DNA of 64,000 bases from Methylophilus sp. DW102 (GCF_037076555.1 NZ_AP029023.1:496001-560000), one strand, 5' to 3'; positions 25,817 to 36,138 are shown, numbered from the stretch's first letter. The notes: generated by a model from the letters alone, not told the origin. Translations and numbers: made by a program.

Positions 25817-25876
25817 ATAAGACATGCCTTTGCTTGGCCGCTGTCTGGGTTGAAAGCGTTTTGCGTGCGCAAAATA

Positions 25877-25921
25877 AAAAAAGCCATCACAAAGCATGGG
25901 AAGACTTGTGATGGCTTTTTT
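25877..25921. terminator. Bidirectional rho-independent terminator
   Basis: A 16-bp perfect stem from AAAAAAGCCATCACAA (25877-25892) and its complement at 25906-25921, ending in a T-run on both strands. It lies between convergent arfB and argJ. Confidence 0.93.
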
Positions 25922-25927
25922 ATTGTG

Positions 25928-25952
25928 ACTGCCTCATTACCGATGAGGCAGT
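25928..25952 (-). terminator. Second hairpin after argJ
   Basis: Perfect 10-bp arms ACTGCCTCAT (25928-25937) and ATGAGGCAGT (25943-25952). It lies 11 bp past the argJ stop, so argJ transcripts meet two stacked hairpins. Confidence 0.6.
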
Positions 25953-25962
25953 CAGCTAACTA

Positions 25963-27189
25963 TTAGGATCTATAGTCGGCATTGATCTTTACATAGTCAT
26001 AAGAAAAGTCGCAGGTCCATACAGTCGCATTCGCCGCGCCGCGATTCAATACCACACGCACCAGGATGTCACTTTCTTTCATGACTGCCGCGCCTTGTTC
26101 TTCGACATAGCTGGCTGCACGGCCGCCTTTTTCGGCAACCAAAACATCGCCCAGATAAAGTTGCATGGTGTTGACATCAAGGTCTTCAATGCCCGCGTAG
26201 CCGATGGCGGCCAGAATCCGGCCCAGATTAGGGTCTGAGGCAAAGAAGGCTGTTTTGATCAACGGGGAGTGGGCAATCGCATAAGCCACTTTACGGCATT
26301 CCGCTTCATCTTTGCCTGCTTCAACCTGAATCGTCATGAATTTGGTGGCGCCTTCGCCATCACGCACAATCGCTTGTGCCAGTTCAATCGCAACGTCGGT
26401 CAGGGCGGTTTGCAAAGCCGCAAACTCAGGGCTTTGTTCTGTGATCATGGCATTGCCAGCCTCGCCGGTAGCCATCAGAATCAGGCTGTCGTTGGTGCTG
26501 GTATCGCCATCGACGGTGATGCAGTTAAACGATTTGTTCACAGCATGTTGAATGATGCTGTCAAGAGCTGGTTGTGCGATAGCCGCATCGGTCGCGATAT
26601 AGCCGAGCATGGTTGCCATGTTGGGGTGGATCATGCCAGAGCCCTTGCTGATGCCGGTGATGGTGATCGGCTTGCCGTCTATGGTCAGTTGGCGGGAAGT
26701 ACCCTTGGCCACAATGTCGGTGGTCATGATCGCTTCGGCGGCATTTAACCAGTTATCTTCCTGTAAGTTGGCGACTGCATTCGGGATGCCACCTAACAAG
26801 CGGTCCATCGGCAGCATCTCCAGAATCACGCCAGTCGAAAATGGCAGCACTTGTTCCGGGCTGATATTGAGCGCCTGCGCCACACCAATACAGCTGGCGA
26901 GTGCATCATCCAGCCCTTGCTGGCCCGTGCCTGCATTGGCACAGCCGGTATTCACCAACAGGGCGCGAATGCCTTTGTTGAGTGTCAGATGCGTTTTACA
27001 CACCGTCACTGGCGCCGCACAAAACCGGTTCAGGGTAAACACCCCTGAGACGCTGCTGCCTTCAGGCAGGGTCATTACCAGAATGTCTTTACGGTTGGGC
27101 TTGCGGATATGTGCCTGGGCAAAGCCAAGTTTGACGCCTTTGACAGGCAGTAAGGTCCCGGCAGCGGGAGCAGACAGTTTAACGGGCAT
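25963..27189 (-). CDS. argJ: Bifunctional glutamate N-acetyltransferase / ornithine acetyltransferase
   Basis: Arginine-pathway enzyme of 408 residues that transfers acetyl from N-acetylornithine to glutamate, and often also uses acetyl-CoA. It self-cleaves at the conserved Thr193 in [16 protein letters not shown], splitting into alpha and beta chains; Thr193 then acts as nucleophile. Other signatures: [24 protein letters not shown] and [16 protein letters not shown]. Its cyclic acetyl transfer makes argE unnecessary. It is followed by cysS downstream only in sense of neighbouring gene order upstream on the minus strand (37-bp gap), so both may be cotranscribed. Confidence 0.97.
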   Translation of the reverse strand: MPVKLSAPAAGTLLPVKGVKLGFAQAHIRKPNRKDILVMTLPEGSSVSGVFTLNRFCAAPVTVCKTHLTLNKGIRALLVNTGCANAGTGQQGLDDALASCIGVAQALNISPEQVLPFSTGVILEMLPMDRLLGGIPNAVANLQEDNWLNAAEAIMTTDIVAKGTSRQLTIDGKPITITGISKGSGMIHPNMATMLGYIATDAAIAQPALDSIIQHAVNKSFNCITVDGDTSTNDSLILMATGEAGNAMITEQSPEFAALQTALTDVAIELAQAIVRDGEGATKFMTIQVEAGKDEAECRKVAYAIAHSPLIKTAFFASDPNLGRILAAIGYAGIEDLDVNTMQLYLGDVLVAEKGGRAASYVEEQGAAVMKESDILVRVVLNRGAANATVWTCDFSYDYVKINADYRS

Positions 27190-27226
27190 CCAAGTTCCTT
27201 CGTGATTGCTAATGAGTTGTTTTTAA

Positions 27227-28588
27227 TCAGGCACGACGCCAGGTGGTGCCTTGAGGCGTATCTTCCAGAATCACGCCCGCTTCAGACAGGGCTTTGCGAA
27301 TCCGGTCGGCCTCGGCATAGTTCTTGGCTGTTTTTGCGGCGATGCGTGCACTGATCATGCCTTCAATATCCAGGCTAGTGTTGTCGGTGTCGCCTTGCAT
27401 AAAGCTTTCCGGGTCACGTTGTAGCAAGCCGATAATCGCAGCCAATTGTTTCAGTAATGCGGCGGTGGTCGCAGATTTATCTTTATTGAGATCGTTGGCA
27501 AGTTCAAACAAGGCGGCAATCGCCTCTGGGGTGTTGAAGTCGTCATTCATGGCTGCCTGGAACTTGGCCGCTTGCGGTTGTTGCCAGTCGATCTCACATG
27601 CATCGACCTTAATCCCGCGCAAGGCCGTGTACAGGCGGGTCAACGAGGCTTTGGCATCATCCAAGTGCTTGTCAGAGTAATTAAGCGGGCTGCGGTAATG
27701 GGCGCGCAGAATAAAGAAACGTACGACCTCTGGGTCATATTTTTCCAGCACTTCACGGATGGTGAAAAAGTTGCCCAGCGATTTGGACATTTTTTCGTCA
27801 TCGACCCGCACAAAGCCATTGTGCATCCAGTAGTTGGCCATGGTGCAGTCGTGGGTGGCTTCGGATTGGGCAATTTCATTTTCATGGTGCGGGAACTGCA
27901 GGTCCTGCCCGCCACCATGAATATCAAAGTGCTGGCCGAGATGGGCGGCACTCATGACCGAGCATTCAATATGCCAGCCGGGACGGCCATTGCCCCAGGG
28001 GGATTCCCAGTAGGGTTCGCCAGGTTTGACGGACTTCCACAACACAAAGTCCAGCGGGTCTTGTTTGAAGCTATCGACTTCAACGCGTTCACCCGCACGC
28101 AGGTCTTCCAGGCTTTTGCCGGAGAGCTTGCCGTAATCATTAAAACTGCGCACTTTGTAAAAAACATCGCCATTTTGTGCCTGATAAGCAAAGCCTTTGT
28201 CTATGAGTTTGCTGATCATGTCCAGCATGCCTTGCACATGTTCGGTTGCGCGTGGTTCAAGGTCAGGGCGCAAAATGCCAAGCTTGGCCGAGTCCTCGTC
28301 CATGGCGGTAATAAAACGCTGCGTTAGACTTTGGATGGTTTCATTGTTTTCGTTGGCACGCTTGATGATTTTGTCGTCAATATCGGTGATATTGCGTACA
28401 TATGTCACTTGATAGCCAGTGGCGCGCAGCCAGCGCGCCACCATGTCAAACACCACCATGACGCGGGCATGTCCCAAGTGGCAAAAGTCATACACGGTCA
28501 TGCCGCAGACGTACATCTTTACCTGGTGGGGCTGAATCGGTTTGAAATCTTGCTTGCTGCGTGTAAGGGTGTTGTAAAGTTTTAGCAT
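27227..28588 (-). CDS. cysS: Cysteinyl-tRNA synthetase
   Basis: Class I aminoacyl-tRNA synthetase of 453 residues, charging tRNA-Cys. It has a zinc-ligand Cys28 in [19 protein letters not shown], the HIGH-like HLGH (37-40), further zinc ligands in GWHIECS and HHENEIAQ, and the KMSKSLGNF loop. The C-terminal DALR and zinc-poor tail are complete. ATG 28588 ([12 protein letters not shown]) matches the family; a longer frame to 28702 is not supported. Confidence 0.97.
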   Translation of the reverse strand: MLKLYNTLTRSKQDFKPIQPHQVKMYVCGMTVYDFCHLGHARVMVVFDMVARWLRATGYQVTYVRNITDIDDKIIKRANENNETIQSLTQRFITAMDEDSAKLGILRPDLEPRATEHVQGMLDMISKLIDKGFAYQAQNGDVFYKVRSFNDYGKLSGKSLEDLRAGERVEVDSFKQDPLDFVLWKSVKPGEPYWESPWGNGRPGWHIECSVMSAAHLGQHFDIHGGGQDLQFPHHENEIAQSEATHDCTMANYWMHNGFVRVDDEKMSKSLGNFFTIREVLEKYDPEVVRFFILRAHYRSPLNYSDKHLDDAKASLTRLYTALRGIKVDACEIDWQQPQAAKFQAAMNDDFNTPEAIAALFELANDLNKDKSATTAALLKQLAAIIGLLQRDPESFMQGDTDNTSLDIEGMISARIAAKTAKNYAEADRIRKALSEAGVILEDTPQGTTWRRA

Positions 28589-28854
28589 GCGAATGAAATT
28601 GAAGAAGGATGGATGCGTGATAAAATTAGCAGAAATAGTCTGGTGTTTAATTGGTGTTAAGCAGGCAGGCTGCATGTTTTGCCTAAAACAGTCTACAAAC
28701 AATCCCTTGCTTGATCAGCTTGTTGTGGTTGAGGCGACGCCAAACACAAAATGATGTGTAATTCGTCTGCATATTCACCTAATTTTGCACTGTCTCTAGT
28801 ACAATCCGAGTATAACATACTGATAAAAATCAACGATTACCCAGGTAATAGCTC

Positions 28855-30012
28855 ATGAACGCAACATTAAAAAAATATTTACTCGTGCTTGGCGTCTTTT
28901 TAAGCCAGGCGGCATTCTCCGATACCGTGCTGGCCGGTCAAACCAATGTCGAGTTGCGCGAAATCAACCAGCTCTCTGAGCAGGGCAATCAGGCAGCAGC
29001 GCTGGATCGCGTGAACAACTATTTGGCAGCCAACCCGAAAAATGCCGAAGCCATGTTTATGCGTGGCGTGATTCTGGTCGAGCTGGGCAAGCGGGACGAA
29101 GCGATCAAGGCTTTTACCGAATTGACTGACAAATATCCTAGCCTGCCTGAGCCTTATAACAACCTGGCCGTGCTCTATGCGGATCAGGGGCAATATGACA
29201 AAGCGAGAAAAGCGCTGGAGTCTGCCATCAAAACGCATCCAAGTTATGCCACGGCCCATGAGAATCTGGGCGATATTTATGCACGTCTGGCCTCTGAGGC
29301 TTATGACAAGGCGCTCAAGCTGGATACTTCAAATAGCCGTGCGCAGAATAAGCTGGCCATGATTACGGATCTGTTCGGCGGAAAGCGTGCGCAAGCGCGT
29401 CCAGCGACAGCTGTACCACCTGCCGCGAGCGTATCGCCTACGCCGCCCACCAATAATGCGGCTGTGAATCCACCGGCAGCGGTGACGCCACCGGCTGCGA
29501 CCGCCCCTGTGACCAATAATTCTCCCGTGACAGAGACTAAAAAACCGGTCGTCACTGAAGTAAAACCGCAGGAGATCAAGCCGGCTGAGCCAAAACCAGT
29601 AGAGTCCAAGGTCGCTGAGTCCAAGCCAACAGAGTCTAAATCTGCCGACAGTAAATCATCTGCACAACTCGAGCGCGCAGTGTTGGATGCGGTAAACGCC
29701 TGGGCGGATGCTTGGGAGGCACAAAATGTAGAGCGCTATCTGAACAGCTATGCCAAAGATTTTAAAACACCCGCAGGTGAGCCGCGCAAACAGTGGGAAT
29801 CCACGCGTCGTGATCGCGTGAGCCGGCCAAGTAAAATTTCTGTCAAGTTGAGCAATATCGATGTCAGGATGGAGGGCGACAGCAAGGCAAAAGTCACCTT
29901 CCGTCAGGCCTATAAAGCAACCGGCCTGGATGCAAACTCAAACAAAACACTCAATATGGTCAAAGAAGGTGGTCGCTGGTTGATTCAGCAAGAGCGTGTA
30001 GGCAAGTTTTAA
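28855..30012 (+). CDS. Exported TPR protein with C-terminal NTF2/SnoaL-like domain
   Basis: A 385-residue exported protein. Signal peptide (about 1-28) leads into four or so tetratricopeptide repeats (about 32-175; for example AEAMFMRGVILVELGKRDEA and PYNNLAVLYADQGQYDKARK). A low-complexity Pro/Ala/Thr/Lys linker follows (about 180-275). The C-terminal domain (about 278-385) has AVNAWADAWEAQNVERYLNS and ends with GGRWLIQQERVG, an NTF2-like fold. The same domain ends the next gene product. Likely a periplasmic scaffold; no partner is known from sequence. It is preceded by 266 bp of non-coding sequence after cysS. Confidence 0.85.
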   Translation: MNATLKKYLLVLGVFLSQAAFSDTVLAGQTNVELREINQLSEQGNQAAALDRVNNYLAANPKNAEAMFMRGVILVELGKRDEAIKAFTELTDKYPSLPEPYNNLAVLYADQGQYDKARKALESAIKTHPSYATAHENLGDIYARLASEAYDKALKLDTSNSRAQNKLAMITDLFGGKRAQARPATAVPPAASVSPTPPTNNAAVNPPAAVTPPAATAPVTNNSPVTETKKPVVTEVKPQEIKPAEPKPVESKVAESKPTESKSADSKSSAQLERAVLDAVNAWADAWEAQNVERYLNSYAKDFKTPAGEPRKQWESTRRDRVSRPSKISVKLSNIDVRMEGDSKAKVTFRQAYKATGLDANSNKTLNMVKEGGRWLIQQERVGKF

Positions 30013-30147
30013 ATTGGCGCACTTGCCTCTGGGGGCCTCTTGCATGATGCATGCTGGTGTTCTTGAGGCGGGTCACACCAAAGCCGCACTGCGGCGCCTG
30101 GGGCCTGAGCACACGGGTTTTTACTGAAACAATTGTATAATCATGGT

Positions 30148-31380
30148 ATGAGTCGGTTGAGAAAGTACTGTTGTATTGCGTTTGTCAGCGCTGCGCTTTT
30201 GCCCTGGAATGCAACTGCGGTTAACCATGAGGCGTTAACCGCCAGGTTGTTCATGCAAAGCAAAAACACCAATGCGGTAGAGCGCATGTTGGTGCAGACC
30301 TTGCAGTCTATCAAAGAAGGTCATTTGCAACAGGCGCTGGATTATGTCGATCAGTTACTCGCCATCTCTCCCAATTTTGCACTGGCGCACTTGATTCATG
30401 GCGATCTCTTATCCGCCAAAGCCAGAATCCTGCATGGCTTTGGCGATGCGCATGTCGCCGATGTCAGCCGTATCCAGGACTTCAAAGAAGAAGCTGAGAT
30501 TCGGATTCGTAATTACTTTGACCGCAATCGTGGCTTGACCCAACCGAATCTGCTGGTTGAGTTGTCCGAAAAACAAAGCCATGTCCTGTTTGTCGATACC
30601 GCACGCTCCCGTGTCTATGTCTACGAAAAAGGCAATGACAATGAGCTCAAGTACATGGCTGACTATTATGTCACGATAGGAAAAAATGGCATCGGCAAAA
30701 AAGACCAGGGCGACAAACGTACGCCTATCGGTGTGTATTTTGCTTCGCGCAAACTGAACCGTCCCTTACCAGATTTGTATGGCGATGCGGCTTATCCGCT
30801 CAACTACCCGAACGAAATAGATAGCTACGAGCGTAAAACAGGCTCGGGGATCTGGATTCATGGCACCCCACGCGATACCTACAGCCGTCCGCCAAGGGCC
30901 AGTGATGGCTGTGTTGTGTTGTCCAATCCTGACATGCAAGCGTTGCAAGGTATTTTGCAAGCTGGCAATACGCCCGTGGTAATCGGGGTGGATTTTCAAT
31001 GGGTGACACCCGAGTCCGCCCGTCAGCAAGATCGTGCCAAGGCTGATCTCAAACAGGCGATCGAGCGCTGGCGTAAAGACTGGATGGCGCAAAATACAGA
31101 GGCTTATCTGTCGCACTACACGCCTGACTTCTTTTACTCTGATGGTGATTTGTCTAAATGGGCCAGTTACAAACGCCAGATTCAAGCGGCCAAGCCCAAG
31201 GTCAATATCAATTTGTCTGATGTCAGCATGTTCACCTATCCGAACGCCAAGCGCAATATGGTGGTCGTAGACTTTGAGCAGGAATATATTAGCGCTGCGC
31301 TCAGGAATGTCATGAAGAAACGGCAGTACTGGGTGCAGGAAAACGGTGAATGGAAAATTCTTTACGAAGGATCAGCTTAA
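30148..31380 (+). CDS. L,D-transpeptidase (YkuD domain) with C-terminal NTF2-like domain
   Basis: Envelope peptidoglycan crosslinking or protein-anchoring enzyme of 410 residues. Signal peptide about 1-24, a short helical repeat region (about 30-125), then the YkuD domain (about 143-280) with His238 in WIHGTP and the nucleophile Cys255 in RASDGCVVLSN. The C-terminal domain (about 290-410) resembles that of the preceding protein (ERWRKDWMAQNTEAYLSHY against NAWADAWEAQNVERYLNSY). ATG 30148 is preferred to TTG 30133; a TATAAT lies only 11 bp before it, so the message may be nearly leaderless. It overlaps the next gene by 1 bp. Confidence 0.92.
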   Translation: MSRLRKYCCIAFVSAALLPWNATAVNHEALTARLFMQSKNTNAVERMLVQTLQSIKEGHLQQALDYVDQLLAISPNFALAHLIHGDLLSAKARILHGFGDAHVADVSRIQDFKEEAEIRIRNYFDRNRGLTQPNLLVELSEKQSHVLFVDTARSRVYVYEKGNDNELKYMADYYVTIGKNGIGKKDQGDKRTPIGVYFASRKLNRPLPDLYGDAAYPLNYPNEIDSYERKTGSGIWIHGTPRDTYSRPPRASDGCVVLSNPDMQALQGILQAGNTPVVIGVDFQWVTPESARQQDRAKADLKQAIERWRKDWMAQNTEAYLSHYTPDFFYSDGDLSKWASYKRQIQAAKPKVNINLSDVSMFTYPNAKRNMVVVDFEQEYISAALRNVMKKRQYWVQENGEWKILYEGSA

Positions 31381-31943
31381 TGCGTGTGTGGTCAAAATTA
31401 GTAGGTGTGTGCTTGATGTTGGCTGTGAATCTGGCGATTGCAGCAACGCAGGTCATGTTTGAAACCAATCAGGGTAATTTTACGGTAGAGGTTTATCGTG
31501 ACAAGGCACCTAAAACCGTGGATAACTTTTTGCAGTATGTGAAAGACGGTTTTTACAGCAATACCATTTTTCATCGTGTGATTGGCCGTTTCATGATTCA
31601 GGGCGGAGGCTTTGACCGTGACCTCAACGAAAAGCCGACCCGCGCACCCGTCGTCAATGAGGCGGCCAATGGGTTGATCAACCAGACTGGCACGATTGCC
31701 ATGGCTCGTACACCAGACCCTAACTCGGCCACCGCCCAGTTTTTCATCAATGTTGCAGATAACCAGTTTTTGGATTACACCAGCCCGGAACCAGACCGTA
31801 TCGGCTACTGTGTCTTTGGCAAAGTGGTGTCTGGCATGGATGTGGTATTCAAAATCAGCAACTTACCGACAGGTAACCAGCGCGGTTTTTCGGATGTGCC
31901 CTATCGTACGGTCATCATCAAACGTGCAACGATAGTCAATTAA
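31380..31943 (+). CDS. ppiA: Periplasmic cyclophilin-type peptidyl-prolyl isomerase
   Basis: A 187-residue cyclophilin with an N-terminal signal peptide (about 1-21, cleavage AIA-A). Catalytic core: FETNQGNFTVEVYRDKAPKT, FYSNTIFHRVIGRFMIQGGG, GTIAMARTPDPNSATAQFFI, and [15 protein letters not shown]. Start 31380 overlaps the L,D-transpeptidase stop (TAATG). Compared with the next gene product it is the exported copy, so the two likely serve different compartments. Confidence 0.93.
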   Translation: MRVWSKLVGVCLMLAVNLAIAATQVMFETNQGNFTVEVYRDKAPKTVDNFLQYVKDGFYSNTIFHRVIGRFMIQGGGFDRDLNEKPTRAPVVNEAANGLINQTGTIAMARTPDPNSATAQFFINVADNQFLDYTSPEPDRIGYCVFGKVVSGMDVVFKISNLPTGNQRGFSDVPYRTVIIKRATIVN

Positions 31944-31987
31944 TTGAGCTTATTGATTGTCGCAACCTTTAATCAACGGAGAATATT

Positions 31988-32482
31988 TTGGTCAAACTGA
32001 CGACTAACTTTGGCGATATCACGCTAGAACTCAACGCAGAAAAAGCACCGATCACGGTCGCTAACTTTTTGAGCTATGTAGAAAAAGGCTTTTATGATGG
32101 CGTGATTTTTCATCGCGTGATCAAAGACTTCATGATTCAAGGCGGTGGCTTTGATGTCGACATGAAGCAAAAACCAACTGACGCGCCGATCAAAAACGAA
32201 GCCGATAATGGCCTCAGCAATGACAAATATACCATTGCCATGGCACGTACCATGGTGCCAGACTCAGCGTCTGCCCAGTTTTTCATCAACGTGAAAGATA
32301 ACGATTTCCTCAACTTTAGCGCACCCACCACTCAAGGTTGGGGTTACTGCGTGTTCGGTAAAGTGGTCGAAGGCATGGACGTCGTGGATAAAATCACAGC
32401 AGTCAAAACAGCTAGCCGCGCTGGTCATCAGGATGTGCCGGTTGAACCTGTGGTGATTGAAAAAGCAGTTTTGGTTGCCTAG
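31988..32482 (+). CDS. ppiB: Cytoplasmic cyclophilin-type peptidyl-prolyl isomerase
   Basis: A 164-residue cyclophilin without signal peptide. It shows [60 protein letters not shown] and [18 protein letters not shown]. It starts at TTG (31988-31990) with GGAGA 5 nt upstream; this gives the standard MVKL N-terminus, and no ATG fits. It is followed 3 bp later by lpxH. Confidence 0.95.
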   Translation: MVKLTTNFGDITLELNAEKAPITVANFLSYVEKGFYDGVIFHRVIKDFMIQGGGFDVDMKQKPTDAPIKNEADNGLSNDKYTIAMARTMVPDSASAQFFINVKDNDFLNFSAPTTQGWGYCVFGKVVEGMDVVDKITAVKTASRAGHQDVPVEPVVIEKAVLVA

Positions 32483-32485
32483 GGC

Positions 32486-33232
32486 ATGACCACCTGGATC
32501 ATTTCTGATCTGCACTTGAGTGCGCAAAGGCCTGCGGTAACGCAGGCTTTTTTGCATTGGCTAGACACCGTGGTTAGTCAGGCCAACGCATTGTATATTC
32601 TCGGTGATTTTTTTGAGGTCTGGGTGGGTGACGACCTGCTGCAAGACGCCGAGTATGGCCGAGCATTTTTGCCAGTCGTCCAGGCGCTTAGGGCTTTATC
32701 AGCACAAGGGATTCAGCTTTATTTCATGCATGGCAACCGCGATTTCTTAATCGGGGATGCCTTTGCTCAAGCCTGTGGCCTCACTTTACTCCAAGACCCT
32801 GCACGCTTGCAGATGGCAGGCAAAAGTATTCTGTTGAGTCATGGGGATGCGCTATGCACGGACGACGTGGCTTATCAGCAATTTCGTCAGCAGGTGCGCA
32901 GTCCGGCCTGGCAACACGCTTTTCTGTCGCAGCCGTTGGCAGCTCGCATTGCCTTTGCCCAACAAGCGCGTAGCCAGAGTGCGCAAAACAAAGCCAGCCA
33001 AAGCATGCAGATCATGGATGTGAATGGTGAGGCGGTCAACCAGTTGATCCACGATAATCACTATCCGGATGTGTTGCTGCATGGCCATACACACCGGCCA
33101 GCGATACATCCTTTGCTGGTCGATCAGCATGCCTGTGAGCATTGGGTGTTGGGGGATTGGCACGATACCGCAGTGGTGGCACGTTTAGATGCTGCTGAAA
33201 TGCGGTTGGTGACGTTATCACTTGATGCGTAA
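32486..33232 (+). CDS. lpxH: UDP-2,3-diacylglucosamine diphosphatase
   Basis: Lipid A pathway metallophosphatase of 248 residues, making lipid X from UDP-2,3-diacylglucosamine at the inner membrane. Metal and catalytic motifs: WIISDLHLS (Asp8, His10), LGDFFEVWVGDD, FMHGNRDFLIG, LSHGDALCTDD and LHGHTHRPAIH. Length is normal. It is last in the ppiA-ppiB-lpxH run and is followed by a strong terminator. Confidence 0.96.
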   Translation: MTTWIISDLHLSAQRPAVTQAFLHWLDTVVSQANALYILGDFFEVWVGDDLLQDAEYGRAFLPVVQALRALSAQGIQLYFMHGNRDFLIGDAFAQACGLTLLQDPARLQMAGKSILLSHGDALCTDDVAYQQFRQQVRSPAWQHAFLSQPLAARIAFAQQARSQSAQNKASQSMQIMDVNGEAVNQLIHDNHYPDVLLHGHTHRPAIHPLLVDQHACEHWVLGDWHDTAVVARLDAAEMRLVTLSLDA

Positions 33233-33262
33233 TTGCTATTTTTTGTGACTTACTCACTCCGC

Positions 33263-33304
33263 ACATAAAAAAGACAGCGCTTTTAAGCGCTGTCTTTTTT
33301 ATGT
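33263..33304. terminator. Bidirectional rho-independent terminator
   Basis: An 18-bp perfect stem: ACATAAAAAAGACAGCGC (33263-33280) and its complement at 33287-33304, loop TTTTAA, with T-runs on both strands. It separates convergent lpxH and nusB. Confidence 0.95.
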
Positions 33305-33331
33305 CAGATCCAGGTTCAAACCGTCAAAGAA

Positions 33332-33802
33332 TTACTTTTTGACTTGTTGACCAAATTCATGCGGACGGACTTGCGCGGCGACTTTATCCAAGACGCCATT
33401 GATGTATTTATGGCCGTCTATGCCACCATAAGCTTTGGCGAGCTCCACGCCTTCATTGATCGCGACCCGGTACGGGATGCTGACATCAAACATCAGTTCA
33501 TAACCTGAAATACGCAAAATGGCATGCTCGATTGGACTCAGTTCTTCGAGTTGACGGTCAATAAACTGGCCGATCATGGCGTCGATTTGCTCGGTCTGCT
33601 CGAGTACCCCGGTCAGCAGTTGCTTGAAATACGCTTCATCCGCTTTGAAATAGTCTGGGTCATCCAAACTGTCCAGGCGCAGTTGTTTGACGTCGCCCGC
33701 ATTCATACGGTTTCGATACAGGGCCTTGAGCGCCAGCTCACGCGATTTGCGGCGGTTTTTACTGCCTTTGCTTTTGCTGGGTGCTGCCTGATCAGCACTC
33801 AT
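33332..33802 (-). CDS. nusB: Transcription antitermination protein NusB
   Basis: A 156-residue all-helical RNA-binding protein that joins NusE (S10) on boxA of rRNA leader transcripts. It has the N-terminal basic helix [34 protein letters not shown] and the C-terminal [34 protein letters not shown]. The first ATG overlaps the ribH stop (ATGA), the common ribH-nusB arrangement. Confidence 0.96.
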   Translation of the reverse strand: MSADQAAPSKSKGSKNRRKSRELALKALYRNRMNAGDVKQLRLDSLDDPDYFKADEAYFKQLLTGVLEQTEQIDAMIGQFIDRQLEELSPIEHAILRISGYELMFDVSIPYRVAINEGVELAKAYGGIDGHKYINGVLDKVAAQVRPHEFGQQVKK

Positions 33803-34248
33803 AGTGCATTCACCAGATTGGCCATTTCAATCGCCACTTGTGCAGCTTCAGCGCCTTTGATGGCCATGCGTGCTTCGGCTTGTTCGTCGTTTTCGGTGGT
33901 CAGGATGGCGTTGGCGACGGGCACGCCAGTGTCACGCTGTACTTCGGAAATGCCGCGCGCGGACTCGTTGGACACCACTTCAAAGTGGTAGGTCTCGCCG
34001 CGGATAATCGCGCCCAGGGCAATCAGGGCATCGAAGTTTTCTGACAGCGCCATGTGCTGCAGAATCAGGGGCGTTTCGAGCGCACCAGGGACACTGGCAA
34101 GCGTAATATCTTCAGCAGCGACGCCCAGTTTGAGCAGTTCTTGTTCGCAGGCGTTAAGCAAACCTGCACCGATATTGTCGTTAAAACGGGAAAGAACGAT
34201 ACCGATTTTTTTACCGGTACCGTCCAGATTTTGGGCAATTTTGTTCAC
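33799..34248 (-). CDS. ribH: 6,7-dimethyl-8-ribityllumazine synthase
   Basis: Penultimate riboflavin enzyme, condensing ribityl-aminouracil with dihydroxybutanone phosphate. The 149-residue protein has the family strands [54 protein letters not shown] and [14 protein letters not shown]. The start is taken as GTG 34248 with GGA upstream, matching normal lumazine synthase N-termini; an earlier GTG (34269) in the frame lacks a ribosome site. ribBA is not in the window. Confidence 0.93.
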   Translation of the reverse strand: MNKIAQNLDGTGKKIGIVLSRFNDNIGAGLLNACEQELLKLGVAAEDITLASVPGALETPLILQHMALSENFDALIALGAIIRGETYHFEVVSNESARGISEVQRDTGVPVANAILTTENDEQAEARMAIKGAEAAQVAIEMANLVNAL

Positions 34249-34308
34249 TTTGAGTCCGTGGATTAACACATAAAAGTACTATTTTAACCCAAACGGCTGC
34301 TTTACGGA

Positions 34309-35982
34309 TTATGCGAACAATGACCAGGCTTTTTGTACGGTCATCCAGATGCCGTAACTGATGGGGATCAGTACTGCCAGCCAGGCCAGTTTTACCAGTA
34401 TGGCAGGTGTTGGTGTATCCGCGTTAACAAGGCTGACTGCGTTGTCTGCCGGTTTTTTGCCGCTTTGCTGTTCAGCCGCCAGTTCGCTGTCGGACATGAA
34501 GTATTTGTCTGCCACTGGCCGGACCAGCAAATTGGCCGTGAAGCCCACCCCAAGCAAAGCCGCCAGCGTCATGAATATCGGCGCATAAATATCTGCATAC
34601 GGAACATGAGCCTCCAGCCTCACATCGTGCATGTAGTTGACGATGACGGGCCCCAAAATCCCTGCGGTCGACCAGGCGGTTAACAGGCGGCCATGAATCG
34701 CACCAACAAACTGCGTGCCAAACAGGTCTGCCAGGTAGGCGGGAATGGTCGCAAAGCCGCCGCCGTACATGGAGGCGATCACACAAAACACCAGTAGGAA
34801 CAAGGCTAGCTGATGATGGTTGGCGGCATAGGTGCCGCAGACATACATCATGATACCCAGCACAAAAAAGATAAAGTAAGTGGTTCTGCGCCCCAATTTA
34901 TCGGAAGAGGTGGCCCAGCCGATACGGCCAAAAATATTGAACAGCGAAATGAGACCGACAAAGCCTGCGCCAACCGCGGCTGCTGTGGCGGTTAATGCTT
35001 CGTCTGCCTTGATCTCGGCAAAGCCCAGTTCTGGCTGGCCTATCAATACGCCACCAAAGGTCTCTTGTAACATCGGCGCTGCTGCGCCAATAATACCGAT
35101 GGCTGCGGACACATTCATGCACAAAATCAGCCATAACAGCCAGAACTGTGGCGTTTTATGGGCATTTTTCAAGTGTACATGCCGGGTGGCTACCAGTCGG
35201 TTGTGTTGTACATCGGGTGGCGTCCAGCCAGCAGGTTTCCAGTTGGCGGCTGGGACACGGTAACCCAGCGAACCACAAGTCATGAATACCGCGTAAATCA
35301 GCGCCAGCACCACAAACGTTTGCCAGACACCAGGGTCTGTCGGTGTGGCAAACATCGCCATCAGCTTAGTCGCCAGAGGTGAGCCTATCATGGCGCCCCC
35401 GCCAAAGCCCATAATCGCCAGGCCGGTCGCCATGCCGCGACGATCTGGGAACCATTTAATCAGGGTGGAAACGGGTGAGATGTAGCCTAGCCCCAAGCCG
35501 ATGCCGCCGATGACGCCGCTACCCAGCCACATCATCCAGAGTTGATGCTGGTGTATGCCCAGCGCCGAAATCAGTAAACCACCGCACCAGCAAAGCATGG
35601 CTACCAGGCCGGCTTTACGTGGTCCTGCCCGTTCCAGCCAGCCGCCCCAAATGGCCGCCGAGCAGCCAAGTAAGACAAAAAATAAGGTATACATCCAGCC
35701 CAGATCAAACTGGGTCCAGTTACAGTCGGTGGCGGTCAATGCTTTTGCGGTGCCGGCCAATTTGTCGGCGAAAGTGGATGCGCCTGCAGCACAGGCGGCA
35801 ACAGGTTTGCCGTCTGGTCCGGTCAATGCATTGCCTAACGGTTTCCAGAACACGCTAAAGCCATAGGCCATGCCTATTGAAAGATGTACTGCCAATGCGG
35901 CTGGCGGTACCAGCCAGCGATTAAACTGATTGCCGGCTGTAATGTGTTCTTTGGAAAGATTAATCAAGATAAAGCCCCTCAT
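34309..35982 (-). CDS. OFA-family MFS transporter (oxalate/formate antiporter-like)
   Basis: A 557-residue inner-membrane transporter with about 12 helices. It carries OFA-type segments: RWLVPPAALAVHLSIGMAYG, the periplasmic Cys pair region (AACAAGAS...ATDCNWTQFDLGW), the loop WFPDRRGMATGLAIMGFGGG and SDKLGRRTTYFIF. The long first periplasmic loop and C-terminal tail are usual for betaproteobacterial members. Substrate unproven: oxalate, formate or another organic acid. ATG 35982 has no ribosome site; TTG 35967 lies 7 nt after AGGGG and may be the true start. It is divergent from phoB. Confidence 0.88.
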   Translation of the reverse strand: MRGFILINLSKEHITAGNQFNRWLVPPAALAVHLSIGMAYGFSVFWKPLGNALTGPDGKPVAACAAGASTFADKLAGTAKALTATDCNWTQFDLGWMYTLFFVLLGCSAAIWGGWLERAGPRKAGLVAMLCWCGGLLISALGIHQHQLWMMWLGSGVIGGIGLGLGYISPVSTLIKWFPDRRGMATGLAIMGFGGGAMIGSPLATKLMAMFATPTDPGVWQTFVVLALIYAVFMTCGSLGYRVPAANWKPAGWTPPDVQHNRLVATRHVHLKNAHKTPQFWLLWLILCMNVSAAIGIIGAAAPMLQETFGGVLIGQPELGFAEIKADEALTATAAAVGAGFVGLISLFNIFGRIGWATSSDKLGRRTTYFIFFVLGIMMYVCGTYAANHHQLALFLLVFCVIASMYGGGFATIPAYLADLFGTQFVGAIHGRLLTAWSTAGILGPVIVNYMHDVRLEAHVPYADIYAPIFMTLAALLGVGFTANLLVRPVADKYFMSDSELAAEQQSGKKPADNAVSLVNADTPTPAILVKLAWLAVLIPISYGIWMTVQKAWSLFA

Positions 35983-36052
35983 TTACGTCTGTTACATATT
36001 GTTACAATTTGCCCCAAAAGGCAATAACAGTCTTGATTAAATTTATGTGATG

Positions 36053-36070
36053 TTGTCATTAAAATGTCAT
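36053..36070 (+). promoter_or_regulatory. Pho box upstream of phoB
   Basis: Direct repeats TTGTCAT (36053-36059) and ATGTCAT (36064-36070) recur with an 11-bp period and AT-rich spacers, the design of a PhoB-binding site (consensus CTGTCAT repeats). Lying 69 bp before the phoB start, it suggests positive autoregulation under phosphate limitation. Confidence 0.75.
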
Positions 36071-36138
36071 AATTCATTCATAAACTGGCGAGCATTCAAT
36101 TAAGTAGTTTGATCTCAATATTGCTCGAAGGGAGTGTC

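Noticed and set aside
27572..28327. 251-codon ORF antisense to cysS
   Set aside because: Fully inside cysS, without any domain or ribosome site.
33301..33335. tRNA-like GGTTCAAACC word
   Set aside because: No cloverleaf can be built around it; it follows a terminator.
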